Positions 28,128 through 37,486 are shown, counted from the first letter of the stretch. The stretch: DNA of 64,000 nt from JAQVOO01 sp964524755 (GCA_964524755.1 CAZGDR010000001.1:1-64000); one strand, 5' to 3'. Notes: generated by a model not told the origin, from the letters alone. Program-made: numbers and translations.

Positions 28128-29315
28128 ATGCATATAAAAATTAAAAACAATGTTCGTTGGGTGGGACAAATAGATACTGAATTACGCCAATTCCATGGAA
28201 GTGATTTCTCTACCCACAAAGGATCGAGTTATAATGCTTATCTGGTACAAGAGGAGAAAACTGTATTAATTGATACCGTCTGGAAACCTTTTGCTGATAA
28301 GTTTGTTAAAAACCTAGCAACTGAAGTTGATCTTAACAAAATTGATGCGATTGTGGTCAACCATGGCGAAGTTGATCATAGTGGCGCCCTTCCCGCTTTA
28401 ATGGAACTTATTCCTGAAACCCCCATTTATTGTACGGCAAAGGCTATTGATTCTCTTAAGGGACAGTACCATAAAGATTGGGATTTTCATGTTGTCAAAA
28501 CAGGCGACTCTCTCGATGTAGGAAACGGAAAATCATTAGTTTTTGTTGAAATGACCATGCTGCATTGGCCAGATAGTATGGCCACCTATCTTACAGAAGA
28601 TAATATTCTCTTTAGTAATGATGCCTTTGGACAGCACTATGCCAGCAATACGATGTTCAACGACGCAGCAGACCAATGTGAACTCTTCGAAGAGGCTTTG
28701 AAGTATTATGCCAATATCCTCACTCCCTATAGCCCCTTTCTAAAAAGGAAGTTGACTGAAATCTTGGCCATGAACCTTACTATCGATATTATTGCTCCCA
28801 GTCATGGTGTTATTTGGCGTGATAACCCGATGCAGATAGTTGAAAAATATGCTGCATGGTGTGACGCCTATCAAGAAAATCAAATTACGATTGCGTATGA
28901 CACCATGTGGGAGGGGACCAGAACCCTAGCCGACACCATCGCCGCGGGAATACATGAACAAGACCCTGATGTTGCCATTAGAGTTTTCAACATTGCTAAA
29001 ACCGATAAGAACGACATTATGAGTGAGGTGTTTAAATCAAAAATGCTTGTGTTAGGTTCTCCTACAGTAGGCAACGACATGCTCGATAGTGTCGCTGGCT
29101 TCCTTCACTTCCTCAAAGAATTAAAGATGAAGAACAAGAAAGCGTCCTCTTTCGGTTGCTTTGGATGGACAGGCGAAGCTCCCTTGAAAATTAAAGAAGC
29201 TTTAGAAAAAGCAGGTCTCACCTATGTTGATGAACCTTTGCGGAATAAATGGAACCCCGATGCAGAAGGGCTCCTTCTTGCTAAAGAATTTGGGAAACGA
29301 CTAGCCACCTTATAA
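28128..29315 (+). CDS. Flavodiiron protein (A-type flavoprotein)
   Basis: A 395-residue cytoplasmic reductase of O2 and/or NO. The metallo-beta-lactamase-like domain keeps all diiron ligands: His79, Glu81, Asp83, His84, His146, Asp165 and His226. A flavodoxin domain that binds FMN follows from about 252 ([11 protein letters not shown]). No rubredoxin domain is fused, so it takes electrons from a separate carrier. GGAGG lies 8 bases before the ATG. It forms an operon with the 4Fe-4S membrane protein, next to a Crp/Fnr regulator: an oxygen or nitrosative stress module in an anaerobe. Confidence 0.92.
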   Translation: MHIKIKNNVRWVGQIDTELRQFHGSDFSTHKGSSYNAYLVQEEKTVLIDTVWKPFADKFVKNLATEVDLNKIDAIVVNHGEVDHSGALPALMELIPETPIYCTAKAIDSLKGQYHKDWDFHVVKTGDSLDVGNGKSLVFVEMTMLHWPDSMATYLTEDNILFSNDAFGQHYASNTMFNDAADQCELFEEALKYYANILTPYSPFLKRKLTEILAMNLTIDIIAPSHGVIWRDNPMQIVEKYAAWCDAYQENQITIAYDTMWEGTRTLADTIAAGIHEQDPDVAIRVFNIAKTDKNDIMSEVFKSKMLVLGSPTVGNDMLDSVAGFLHFLKELKMKNKKASSFGCFGWTGEAPLKIKEALEKAGLTYVDEPLRNKWNPDAEGLLLAKEFGKRLATL

Positions 29316-30107
29316 AGAAGGATTTTTGGCTTTATCGGCGGCAATTAAGTTACGTACACCTTGTATGGCGACTTCGATTGCCGCCTCTGTAGCATGGACT
29401 ATAGGGTTTTCCATACCCAAAACCTCTCGCTCCTGATTCCCTACCACCAAAAACTCACTTCCACAACGCACACCAAGATAACTGGCCACTACAAATAAGG
29501 CGGCTGATTCCATTTCACTGGCTAAAACTCCCAACCGTTTCCACGCTTCCCATTTATGTTGTAATTCATAGGAAACAGGTTTATTTTCAGGTGCATGTTG
29601 CCCATAAAAAGAATCTTTGCATTGCACCACCCCTGTGTGATAATGCTTATGTAGTTGCGAAGCGGCCAACACTAGTGCGTTAACTACTTCCCGGTCGGCA
29701 ACTGCAGGAAATTCAATAGGAGCATACTCGCGACTTGTCCCTTCATGACGAATAGCTCCTGTAGCTATTACTACGTCACCTCCGGTAACTTCCAAAGCAA
29801 TCCCTCCACAGGTGCCAACACGGATAAAAGTATCAGCACCACACACATATAACTCCTCCATGGCAATTGCGGCCGAAGGACCACCAATACCCGTACTTGT
29901 TACACTGACTTTCACACCATCTAGGTGTCCAGTATACGTAACATATTCACGATTATTGGCAATCAATTGAGGATCATCAAAATATGTTGCTATTTTCTCA
30001 CACCGTTTTGGGTCACCGGGTAAAATCACGTACCGACCAACATCACCTGGTTGCAGGTGAATATGGTATTGCAGACCACTACCTTCCATATAATCTGTCA
30101 TCGCCAA
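29310..30107 (-). CDS. udp: Uridine phosphorylase-family nucleoside phosphorylase
   Basis: A 265-residue enzyme that splits nucleosides with phosphate. Family signatures are visible: [14 protein letters not shown] (phosphate site), [24 protein letters not shown] and [13 protein letters not shown] (ribose-binding Glu-Met-Glu region). These fit uridine phosphorylase better than purine nucleoside phosphorylase DeoD. Its last 6 bp overlap the convergent flavodiiron gene. It has its own promoter (30133-30161) after mutS2. Confidence 0.85.
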   Translation of the reverse strand: MAMTDYMEGSGLQYHIHLQPGDVGRYVILPGDPKRCEKIATYFDDPQLIANNREYVTYTGHLDGVKVSVTSTGIGGPSAAIAMEELYVCGADTFIRVGTCGGIALEVTGGDVVIATGAIRHEGTSREYAPIEFPAVADREVVNALVLAASQLHKHYHTGVVQCKDSFYGQHAPENKPVSYELQHKWEAWKRLGVLASEMESAALFVVASYLGVRCGSEFLVVGNQEREVLGMENPIVHATEAAIEVAIQGVRNLIAADKAKNPSL

Positions 30108-30132
30108 ACTCCTACTTTTCTTAGAACAATTA

Positions 30133-30161
30133 AGCCTAACACTGGACTCTCAGGTTGTCAA
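30133..30161 (-). promoter_or_regulatory. udp promoter
   Basis: On the minus strand TTGACA (30156-30161), 17 bases, TAGGCT (30133-30138), directly after the mutS2 stop codon and 25 bases before the udp ATG. The -35 is a perfect consensus. Confidence 0.65.
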
Positions 30162-30165
30162 ACTA

Positions 30166-32550
30166 TTAGAACTCGATGTAGGTCTTTCCGTAACCCCCAT
30201 CTTCAGGCCGTGCAAAATAATATGTACTCACTTGGGGTACAGTCCGTAGGTAATCATGGATTCCTCGTGAGAGGATACCATCCCCTAACCCATGAATCAC
30301 TGAAAAACTGCCTATTGAATGGACAAGTGCCCCCTCAATTTGTACCGAAACGACTTCAAGAGCTTCATCTAAAGTCATACCGCGAACGTCAATTACTGGT
30401 TGTGGAGCTACGGTGCGAGATTCATAAGAAATAGAAACTTTTTTTTGTTCTTTTTGTCGTTGCGAAGGCAATGAACGTAATTCTCGTTCATGCAAAGTAA
30501 ATTTCATAGGCCCGATGGCCACTACCCACTTACCACTCTTCTCTTTGCGTACAATTCGACCTTCACGCCGGTGTGGACCAGCTAACACATCCATTCCGAC
30601 GGCAAAAGGGCCTGTTGCGGGGGCTTCTTCCTGCACAACTTCTTCCAAGGCCTCAACTTTCTGTTTACTTTCATCCTTTTTCTGTTCCAGTGAAGCGATA
30701 AATTGTTTTACCTTACGCGTCTTTGTTTTAGAGATCTCCCCTTCACGCAGTTCAGAAACTAAATTCTCCAACTCACTTCGTTTGTCGCTAATAAACCGAG
30801 AAAGATCTCCCAGTTGTTGTGTTCGTACAAGCTGCTCATCCTGGGCCAATCTCAGTTGCCTTAAATCGAGTTTTCGCACCTGTTCTTGAAGTGCTCTTTC
30901 CCGTTCAAGTAGGACCTTTTCGCGTGCTTCTGCCTCGCGCCGTTTCTCCTCTAATCCCTTAATTATCGTGGAAATCTCCACCATCTCAGCACCGATGTAC
31001 GTCATGGCCTGTGCTAGTACCGATGGAGGTACCTGCATCCTTTTAGCTGTCTCTAAAGCATGACTCTCGCCTGGCACACCACTAATGACCCTAAACGTAG
31101 GTTCATGGGTATCACCATCGAATTCCATCGAAGCATTGAGAAGGTGAGGCTGAGCATAAGCATATTGCTTGAGAACACTATGGTGACTCGTCACCAACGT
31201 AAGGGCAGCTCGTTCAACACAATATTCTAAGATGGCTCGCGCTAAAGCTGAACCTTCGACAGGGTCTGTCCCACTACCAAGTTCATCAAATATAATTAAA
31301 GAGTTTTTATCGCAAACATCTAAGATCCTGCCAATATTGCGCATATGACCACTGAACGTGGATAGCGATTCCTCGATCGACTGTTCGTCCCCTACATCGG
31401 TATAAATTGAACCAAATAGGGGGATTTGGGTCCCTTCTGCAGCTGGAACGAAGTAGAGAAATTGGTGCAAAAGAGCAAACAAAGCAACCGTCTTAATAGT
31501 GACAGTTTTCCCTCCTGCATTGGGACCACTAATTACCACCGCTTTGATGGAAGCATCTAAATCGATCGAGATCGGAACTGCTTTATCACGCAAGAGTGGA
31601 TGCCGGGCTTGTCTAAGGAGTAATTCACCGCTCGTACTTTTAATAGGACGTACACAATCATACCGACTTACATAGCGGCTACGAGCATACAAACTATCGG
31701 CATATCCCACTTGTTGGCGTAATAGTTCGATAATCTCCAATTGCTCGCGGACTTGAGCAGAGAGCTCGGCTAAAATACGAGCTATCTCTATCTGAATCTG
31801 CTGCTGAGCCATCACTACTTGGTTGTTTAATTCTACTAACCGATAGGGCTCCATGTAGACAGTCACCCCGGAGGCACTAGAAGAGTGAATGACGCCCTCT
31901 AGCCCAGCTCGTTGGTCATTACGGATGGGTAGTACTACCCGCCCATCACGAAATGCTGGTTGGACAGAGCTCGAATCAGTTTGTTGTTTCTTTAAATAAT
32001 CGGTACTAAAGGAGTGCCTCTCCGTCCGTTTCCGTTCAACTTCACGCGTCAAACGCGCAATGGCAGGATGGGTGGCTTTCACTTGCCCTGGGCTTTCCAA
32101 AGTAGAATCAATGGTTTTATATAATTGGTGTAGACCTGCATCAAAGGGTTCAAATAAGGCCATAGCAGGAGTAGAAACTCCCTCTTGAATAGCTTCAGAG
32201 GGCAATTTTCGAGGAGTATGACAGTAATCAACAAAGACTCGACCAGCTTCCAAATAGGACCTTAGAGTAAAAAGTTGTTCACCATCTAAGCTTTTTCCAG
32301 GAATTTCCAAATCGGCTATAATCTCATCAATAGCGGGAAAGGAGATGGGTTTTTGCACCCCATAACTCTCCAAGCTGAGCAAGTCCTCGATTATGTCCTG
32401 ACGCTGACTTAATAAGGTTGAATCAGTCACAAACTCAGAGGAGGCTAACTTTGCACTCCCCTCTTCTGAAAGACAAAAAGCACGCATCTCGGCTAATATT
32501 GTGGGAAATCCTAAATCTTGTAGCGTTCTAGTTTCCATACTATTTTTCAA
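30166..32550 (-). CDS. mutS2: MutS2, Smr-domain ATPase/endonuclease
   Basis: A 794-residue MutS2 protein. The MutS-type ATPase (about 320-560) carries Walker A GPNAGGKTVTIKT, Walker B FDELGSGTDPVEG and the following LVTSHH. A coiled-coil segment (about 530-640, with basic and acidic repeats) precedes a KOW-like region and a C-terminal Smr nuclease domain (VIDVRGMTLDEALEVV ... VIHGLGDGILS). MutS2 suppresses recombination and, in Bacillus, rescues collided ribosomes; its pairing with rsgA fits a ribosome link. The first possible start is TTG at 32550, overlapping the rsgA stop; ATG at 32538 is an alternative. Neither has a clear ribosome site. Confidence 0.93.
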   Translation of the reverse strand: MKNSMETRTLQDLGFPTILAEMRAFCLSEEGSAKLASSEFVTDSTLLSQRQDIIEDLLSLESYGVQKPISFPAIDEIIADLEIPGKSLDGEQLFTLRSYLEAGRVFVDYCHTPRKLPSEAIQEGVSTPAMALFEPFDAGLHQLYKTIDSTLESPGQVKATHPAIARLTREVERKRTERHSFSTDYLKKQQTDSSSVQPAFRDGRVVLPIRNDQRAGLEGVIHSSSASGVTVYMEPYRLVELNNQVVMAQQQIQIEIARILAELSAQVREQLEIIELLRQQVGYADSLYARSRYVSRYDCVRPIKSTSGELLLRQARHPLLRDKAVPISIDLDASIKAVVISGPNAGGKTVTIKTVALFALLHQFLYFVPAAEGTQIPLFGSIYTDVGDEQSIEESLSTFSGHMRNIGRILDVCDKNSLIIFDELGSGTDPVEGSALARAILEYCVERAALTLVTSHHSVLKQYAYAQPHLLNASMEFDGDTHEPTFRVISGVPGESHALETAKRMQVPPSVLAQAMTYIGAEMVEISTIIKGLEEKRREAEAREKVLLERERALQEQVRKLDLRQLRLAQDEQLVRTQQLGDLSRFISDKRSELENLVSELREGEISKTKTRKVKQFIASLEQKKDESKQKVEALEEVVQEEAPATGPFAVGMDVLAGPHRREGRIVRKEKSGKWVVAIGPMKFTLHERELRSLPSQRQKEQKKVSISYESRTVAPQPVIDVRGMTLDEALEVVSVQIEGALVHSIGSFSVIHGLGDGILSRGIHDYLRTVPQVSTYYFARPEDGGYGKTYIEF

Positions 32551-33500
32551 CGGCGATCACTTTCCCAACTCTCGGGGCGCTCGTCAAGAGAATCGAGCAT
32601 TCGTATATAACTTTCATAACGGTCAGTATCAATCAGTCCAGCTGCTAACTTATCTTTCACAGCACAATGAGGTTCATGGTAGTGGGTACAAGGCTGAAAA
32701 GAACATGATCCAGCAACGTCGCTGAATTCAGGAAATCCCTCAGCAATCTGCAGAGGGCCTTCATGTGGGATTAATAACTCACGCATTCCCGGTGTATCTA
32801 CAATAATAAACCCGTTGGCATTAAGCATAAGAGCGTGATTAGTCGTATGACGCCCACGATGAAACTTCTGTGAAATCTCGCCTACTTTCTGCACTGCTTT
32901 GCCACCTAACAAGGCATTCACTAGGGTTGACTTACCTACTCCTGACTGCCCAATCAATGCTACCACTTTCCCCTCTACTATCTTGCGTAAAGCAACGACA
33001 CCCGCTTCATCAAAAGCTGACATCGAAAAAGTATCAAATCCTAACTTCTTATATAACTGAAAGCGGTCATCTTCAAATTCAGTCAACATAAGATCACATT
33101 TGTTTAACACGATTAATACTGGAGTGTAATGGGCACACACGATCGCACGATCAATGAAGCGAGGTCTAAAGGGGGGATCATCAGTTGAAGTCACACAGAT
33201 TATAAGGTCCATATTTGCCACAAGAGTTTGGTTGACTTCTCTTTTAGCGTTCCAACGATCAAAACTATTTTCACGTGGTAGGCGCTCTAGAATCATCCCT
33301 TCCTGACCTTGGTGGGCAACAAATGTAACCCGATCTCCTACTGCTAGTGGCGAATAGGTTTCTGCAACACCTTGCAATACTTTTCCCTTAATACGGCAAG
33401 AATAGAGTGGGACTTTCCCTAACTCATGGAGCTGCTCAAGCGGTACCACCGCATAAATATTGTTTATCCCCCGGGTAACAACCCCTGTTTGTATATTCAT
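32547..33500 (-). CDS. rsgA: RsgA, ribosome small-subunit GTPase
   Basis: A 317-residue circularly permuted GTPase that checks 30S maturation. An OB-fold (about 1-70) is followed by motifs in permuted order: G4 LNKCDL, G1 GQSGVGKST, G3 DTPGMRE. The C-terminal zinc site has the Cys-Cys-His-Cys pattern in CSFQPCTHYHEPHC. The ATG at 33500 lacks a ribosome site, but a good promoter (33507-33535) would start transcription at or within a base or two of this ATG, so the mRNA is probably leaderless. It is followed by mutS2 with a 4-bp overlap. Confidence 0.92.
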   Translation of the reverse strand: MNIQTGVVTRGINNIYAVVPLEQLHELGKVPLYSCRIKGKVLQGVAETYSPLAVGDRVTFVAHQGQEGMILERLPRENSFDRWNAKREVNQTLVANMDLIICVTSTDDPPFRPRFIDRAIVCAHYTPVLIVLNKCDLMLTEFEDDRFQLYKKLGFDTFSMSAFDEAGVVALRKIVEGKVVALIGQSGVGKSTLVNALLGGKAVQKVGEISQKFHRGRHTTNHALMLNANGFIIVDTPGMRELLIPHEGPLQIAEGFPEFSDVAGSCSFQPCTHYHEPHCAVKDKLAAGLIDTDRYESYIRMLDSLDERPESWESDRR

Positions 33501-33506
33501 GCTATT

Positions 33507-33535
33507 ACTGTAACGACAATCGATACGCTGTGCAA
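33507..33535 (-). promoter_or_regulatory. rsgA promoter, predicted leaderless
   Basis: On the minus strand TTGCAC (33530-33535), 17 bases, TACAGT (33507-33512), then only 6 bases to the rsgA ATG. The predicted transcription start coincides with the start codon, and no Shine-Dalgarno sequence is present. Confidence 0.6.
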
Positions 33536-33544
33536 GCAATTGGC

Positions 33545-33573
33545 TTTACAGCACCCCTAGGATTTGGTAGTCT
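33545..33573 (+). promoter_or_regulatory. Promoter of the pentapeptide gene, predicted leaderless
   Basis: TTTACA (33545-33550), 17 bases, TAGTCT (33568-33573), then exactly 6 bases to the ATG at 33580. The -10 is weak, but the geometry mirrors that of the divergent rsgA promoter. Confidence 0.45.
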
Positions 33574-33579
33574 CTAGCT

Positions 33580-34161
33580 ATGTTTAAGTGTCTCCCTTGT
33601 GCAATAGAAGGATGTCCCCGCTACGCCATGGAAGATATTAAGACATGCCTACAACATACCGAACGTAAAGAAGAGCTCTTACAATCTTTACTGGAATCCT
33701 TAACCAACTCCTCTCGTCACCGCGATATTGTGTTAACTGATATCACCATCGCCGATCGTGACTTTTCAAACTCTCACCTAACTACTTGTGATTTCTCTCG
33801 CTGCATCTTTAGAAATGTCGATTTTTCAAATTCTAAAGTACAAGCCTGTTTTTTCGACTTCTGCCTGTTCGAAAATTGCAAATTTGATGATGGAGATGCA
33901 CGTCATTCGGTTATTGCAGGTTCAAAACTATTGGACTGTTCTTTTACCAACAGCCTTTTGATCCATTCTAATTTCATGGGTATTGATGCGCAAAATTGTG
34001 ATTTTTCTTCCTCAGACCTCTATTACTCCAACTTCTCATCCTCTCACCTTGTCGATGTTCTCTTTGTAGATTGCAACTTGAAAAATGCCGATTTTCGCTT
34101 TAGCGATAGACATAACGTCTCTTTTAAATATTCCAATTTTGAGGAGGCCAACTTCCTGTAA
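33580..34161 (+). CDS. Pentapeptide-repeat protein with Cys/His N-terminus
   Basis: A 193-residue protein. Residues 1-30 contain Cys4, Cys7, Cys12, Cys23 and His26, a possible small zinc site. From about residue 58 to the end it is built of pentapeptide repeats (examples: RDFSN, CDFSR, VDFSN, CDFSS, ADFRF, ANFL), which fold as a right-handed quadrilateral beta helix. Such folds mimic DNA (gyrase-protecting Qnr/MfpA) or serve as scaffolds; which applies is not visible here. It has no ribosome site, and a promoter six bases upstream suggests leaderless translation. A metallo-beta-lactamase-fold gene follows by 6 bp. Confidence 0.8.
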   Translation: MFKCLPCAIEGCPRYAMEDIKTCLQHTERKEELLQSLLESLTNSSRHRDIVLTDITIADRDFSNSHLTTCDFSRCIFRNVDFSNSKVQACFFDFCLFENCKFDDGDARHSVIAGSKLLDCSFTNSLLIHSNFMGIDAQNCDFSSSDLYYSNFSSSHLVDVLFVDCNLKNADFRFSDRHNVSFKYSNFEEANFL

Positions 34162-34167
34162 GAGCCT

Positions 34168-34782
34168 ATGAAAGTATATTTTCATTTTTCTCTCAATGGA
34201 TTCAGTAATTCCTACCTCATTGGCCCCAAAGAGGGGGGAGACGCGATCTTAGTTGATCCTGGTTATATAAACTTAGAATTAATAGAGAAGATTGAAAATA
34301 ATAATTTTACGATTGCTCATGTCCTGCTTACCCACCGTCATTTGGCACATACTCAAGGACTTGGCACATTGTTGAAAATTTATAATCCTACCGTCTATGC
34401 CGGCTCTCCCAGCATGTACGAAACTCCGGTCACAGAAGTATTGGATCGGACAGTGCTCGATTTATCAGGAATTGAAGTGGAAGCAATCCACATCCCAGGG
34501 CACACTATCGATTCTTATGTCTATAGAATTGGCAATACCCTCTTCACGGGAGATGTCTTGTCAGCTGGTCGAGTAGGAAATACCAACGGTGTAGTTGAGC
34601 GAGCGTTGCTGTTAAAAGGGATAAAGAACCGTTTAGTCTCATTAGATGAGCGTTTCTTAATTTTTCCTGGACACGGAACTATTTCAACACTAAAAATTGA
34701 AAAACTATTCAACCGTGACTTAATCGATGCTATGGCTATTGATGACCTGGCACAATTAAGCCATCCCAGTGTTCTTACCTAA
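34168..34782 (+). CDS. Metallo-beta-lactamase-fold hydrolase lacking one ligand
   Basis: A 204-residue protein of the glyoxalase II-like branch. Ligand contexts are IPGHT (His112), FTGD (Asp129) and FPGHG (His169). The first motif reads T-H-R-H-L-A-H (55-61): the Asp of HxHxDH is Ala60. Loss of this residue would weaken the second metal site, so the protein may be single-metal, altered in activity, or inactive. It follows the pentapeptide gene by 6 bp and its last 8 bp overlap the convergent rluD-like gene. Substrate unknown. Confidence 0.8.
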   Translation: MKVYFHFSLNGFSNSYLIGPKEGGDAILVDPGYINLELIEKIENNNFTIAHVLLTHRHLAHTQGLGTLLKIYNPTVYAGSPSMYETPVTEVLDRTVLDLSGIEVEAIHIPGHTIDSYVYRIGNTLFTGDVLSAGRVGNTNGVVERALLLKGIKNRLVSLDERFLIFPGHGTISTLKIEKLFNRDLIDAMAIDDLAQLSHPSVLT

Positions 34783-35725
34783 TCTTAGCGATATACTCTT
34801 TAAAGCGGGATGGTAATGGTGCTCTGAAGAGCCTCCATTGCTGCGTGTTTGGATGGGTAAAAGCCAAGGAAAAGGCATGTAACATCAACGTAGCGTCTCG
34901 GGTTGCTTTACCACGTTTGCCGTATAGGGGATCTCCAACTACAGGACAACCAAGGTGTTGCATATGGACTCTAATCTGGTGTGTCCTACCGGTAATAAGA
35001 TGGAGACGGACTAAAGCAAACCCATCGTACTGTCGTAACTGATAGTAATCAGTACGGCTAACCTTCCCTTCTCCCTCTGGTCCGACACAAAACCGTTTTC
35101 GATTACGTCGATCACGCATGAGGGTAGTCTCAATTGAACCTTTCAAAGCTGGCAAACTTCCTCGAACGAGCGCAATATAATATTTCTCGGTAGTCCGTGC
35201 TTTAAATTGACTGCTGAGATTGAGATGACTTACCTGATCTTTAGCAATAACCATCACCCCAGAGGTATCTTTATCGAGCCGATGCACTATCCCTGGCCGT
35301 AACGTGGTCTCAGCGTCCTCATCCCCTTCACTGCCACTATCAGCGGCAAAGAAGGTTGGACCATATCTATGGATCAATCCATTCACCAGCGTCCCTTCCC
35401 AGTTTCCCACCCCTGGATGGACTATTAGCCCCTGTTGCTTGTTGATAACTAATAACTGATCATCTTCATAGAGCACATCTAAGGGGATAGCTTGAGCACT
35501 GATCTGACTCATCACATCTTCTACCCAGGTGACGAGGAGTTGATCTCCAGCGCGGACCAACTTACTTTTTTTCACTCTGTGCCCATTGATATAAAAGAGG
35601 GTCCGTGAATCAGATGCCACGGAACGGAGGAAAGAGGGGGTATGTTGACTTACCCAAGCATCAATACGCATGGGAGAAGTTAAAGCAGGTACGGTTAACT
35701 CAAGTGAGTGCTCTTTATGATCCAT
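34775..35725 (-). CDS. RluA-family 23S rRNA pseudouridine synthase
   Basis: A 316-residue RNA-modifying enzyme. An N-terminal S4 RNA-binding domain (about 18-80) precedes the catalytic domain with HRLDKDTSGVMVIAK (about 147-161), which holds the catalytic Asp, and RTHQIRVHMQHLGCPVVGD. The arrangement matches RluD more than RluC, but the target uridines cannot be read from sequence. The start abuts the preceding small membrane protein gene by one base. Confidence 0.88.
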   Translation of the reverse strand: MDHKEHSLELTVPALTSPMRIDAWVSQHTPSFLRSVASDSRTLFYINGHRVKKSKLVRAGDQLLVTWVEDVMSQISAQAIPLDVLYEDDQLLVINKQQGLIVHPGVGNWEGTLVNGLIHRYGPTFFAADSGSEGDEDAETTLRPGIVHRLDKDTSGVMVIAKDQVSHLNLSSQFKARTTEKYYIALVRGSLPALKGSIETTLMRDRRNRKRFCVGPEGEGKVSRTDYYQLRQYDGFALVRLHLITGRTHQIRVHMQHLGCPVVGDPLYGKRGKATRDATLMLHAFSLAFTHPNTQQWRLFRAPLPSRFKEYIAKIR

Positions 35726-36039
35726 TACTTCTGCATCTCTCCTAAAATATAGTCGGTTATGGCAACCAAGAGAGATAAGCCACCCGCTACACCAATAATC
35801 GCTAAAGTGTTCTTAGTGGGGTCATTATAAAATGGAGAGGCTCCCAAAGAGATCGCCGCAGCGTAGGAAATGCTCGTCATTCCCAGCGTTATGGGAAGAG
35901 ATCCAAATAAAAGGGTTTCTGCACGTCTTAATTTGAGACTCCATTGGGGGAACTCATCCTTACTGTAGGGAGTATAATCGGCCATGAGTGGCTGTAAGCA
36001 AAGCACAACCAACACCACTATTGCGATGGTTTTTCTCAC
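35725..36039 (-). CDS. Small membrane protein of unknown function
   Basis: A 104-residue protein that I do not recognise. A signal-like first helix (about 3-19) ends near Met-Ala-Asp. A short soluble region with YSKDEFPQW follows, then two hydrophobic helices (about 47-68 and 77-98). The GTG start at 36039 overlaps the yggS TGA (GTGA) and has GGAGG upstream; a longer frame would run back into yggS without a better start. Position between yggS and an rluD-like gene suggests cotranscription only. Confidence 0.6.
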   Translation of the reverse strand: MRKTIAIVVLVVLCLQPLMADYTPYSKDEFPQWSLKLRRAETLLFGSLPITLGMTSISYAAAISLGASPFYNDPTKNTLAIIGVAGGLSLLVAITDYILGEMQK

Positions 36040-36722
36040 TGATAATCCCTCCTCCCAAAAATAGTAGTCCCTATACGAACCATAGTCGACCCCTCTTTGA
36101 TTGCCCAAAGAAAGTCTTGGCTCATGCCCATCGATAAGGTGTCAAAGCAAAGTTCAGGATAACGTACTTTACTCTCTTCAGAAATCTTGCGCAATTGGGC
36201 AAAAGCCTGACGTACTTCTTTCTCGTTATCACTCAGGGGTCCTATTGTCATGAGACCTTTAATCGCAATTCCGGGTAAATTATGGGCTTCATCCAACAAT
36301 TCATAATAACTTTTTTCAGAAGTAAAGCCTACTTTCGCAGCTTCACCTGAAGTATTTACCTCTAATAAGACTGGCATAACTTTGTCTAATGCGAGGGCAT
36401 GCCTACTTACTAAACGAGCTAAACGTAAAGAGTCAATCGAATCGATGGCATCAACGAGAGGAACTACTTTTTTTACTTTATTCGACTGAAGGTGCCCTAT
36501 CATATGTAATTGGTATGTATCGCGGGTAGGAGGAAATTTGCTTTCTATCTCTTGGACTCGATTTTCACCAAAAAGGAGTTGTCCACAAGCAACTGCTTCT
36601 AACACAGCTTCAAGCGGATGGGTCTTTGAGACAGCCATCAGCTGAACCTCATCTTTCCTTCCACTTGCCCTTGTCTCTTCCTTTATAGTCTCAAGTAATG
36701 TTGCTAATCTTTCAGCCATCAT
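36036..36722 (-). CDS. YggS/PLPBP pyridoxal-phosphate homeostasis protein
   Basis: A 228-residue PLP-binding TIM-barrel protein. The PLP lysine lies in LMAVSKTHP (about residue 33), with FGENRVQEIESKF, WHMIGHLQSNKVK-type text (here QLHMIGHLQSNKVK), LEVNTSGEAAKVGF, LMTIGP and LSMGMSQD downstream, all family hallmarks. It buffers PLP and influences amino-acid metabolism. Its ATG overlaps the stop of the preceding gene. Confidence 0.92.
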   Translation of the reverse strand: MMAERLATLLETIKEETRASGRKDEVQLMAVSKTHPLEAVLEAVACGQLLFGENRVQEIESKFPPTRDTYQLHMIGHLQSNKVKKVVPLVDAIDSIDSLRLARLVSRHALALDKVMPVLLEVNTSGEAAKVGFTSEKSYYELLDEAHNLPGIAIKGLMTIGPLSDNEKEVRQAFAQLRKISEESKVRYPELCFDTLSMGMSQDFLWAIKEGSTMVRIGTTIFGRRDYQ

Positions 36723-37486
36723 GGTCTTTTCTTCCTTTTAGCACGTCGTTCTTCAATCATCTCTTTTACGAGTCTAAATTGCCTGTCCAACTCGGGCGAT
36801 CGCATACTGGGAAATGCATCAAACAATCGTCTCCCCGTCCGATGTAATTGCTCTCGCAACCGAGCCATTTCCATTTCCAATCGTTCTTTCACTGTATCGT
36901 GGTTCTGGCTAATCCGTTGTAAGGGCGATTCCACTAGCACTTTTAAGCGTCGCAGCTGTCCCAACCTCTCCGTAAAGGTAATTAATCTAAACGCACTTGC
37001 CGTTGTATCAATCGCCATTAAGACCAGCATACCGAAAGCCCCTAGTGTCCGCAAGAGAGGGGACAAATTACCGAGGAGTCTCTCTATCATTGGATGGAGG
37101 AGATAGAGGCTTGCCATAGCGAGCAAACCAAAAAGAAGAGAATTCTTTAGACAGACACGACCGCGTATATGGAAACGATGACCACTATAATCCCATAAGC
37201 GAGTATGAAAGAGAATTTCTAATAAAAATCCGGCACTATATTCAATCACTGATGTGATCAGCATCCCTAAGAGGAAAACAAGGAGAGGAGCATGAGCAAT
37301 GGGTAAAAGAAGGAGGTGAACAGCAAGCCCACCAAATCCATATACCGGAAGGTATGGCCCCTGTAAAAACCCTCGATTTATGAATCTCTTGGCAGGAATT
37401 GAACAATAGATGACTTCACAAACATACCCTACCATGCTGAATACTATAAAATACCAAAAATAGGTCTCTATGATTATCTGGGTCAT
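36719..37486 (-). CDS. CmpB-like (PF06541-type) membrane protein
   Basis: A 255-residue protein with about five membrane helices (about 6-26, 48-68, 70-92, 115-132, 143-165) and a charged, helical C-terminal tail (about 180-255). Family hallmarks are NRGFLQGPYLPVYGFGG, RLWDYS and GRVCLKNSLLFG. The family is labelled 'putative ABC transporter permease', but no ATPase is encoded nearby and the function is not established. It lies 5 bp after the acetyltransferase gene. Confidence 0.75.
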   Translation of the reverse strand: MTQIIIETYFWYFIVFSMVGYVCEVIYCSIPAKRFINRGFLQGPYLPVYGFGGLAVHLLLLPIAHAPLLVFLLGMLITSVIEYSAGFLLEILFHTRLWDYSGHRFHIRGRVCLKNSLLFGLLAMASLYLLHPMIERLLGNLSPLLRTLGAFGMLVLMAIDTTASAFRLITFTERLGQLRRLKVLVESPLQRISQNHDTVKERLEMEMARLREQLHRTGRRLFDAFPSMRSPELDRQFRLVKEMIEERRAKRKKRP

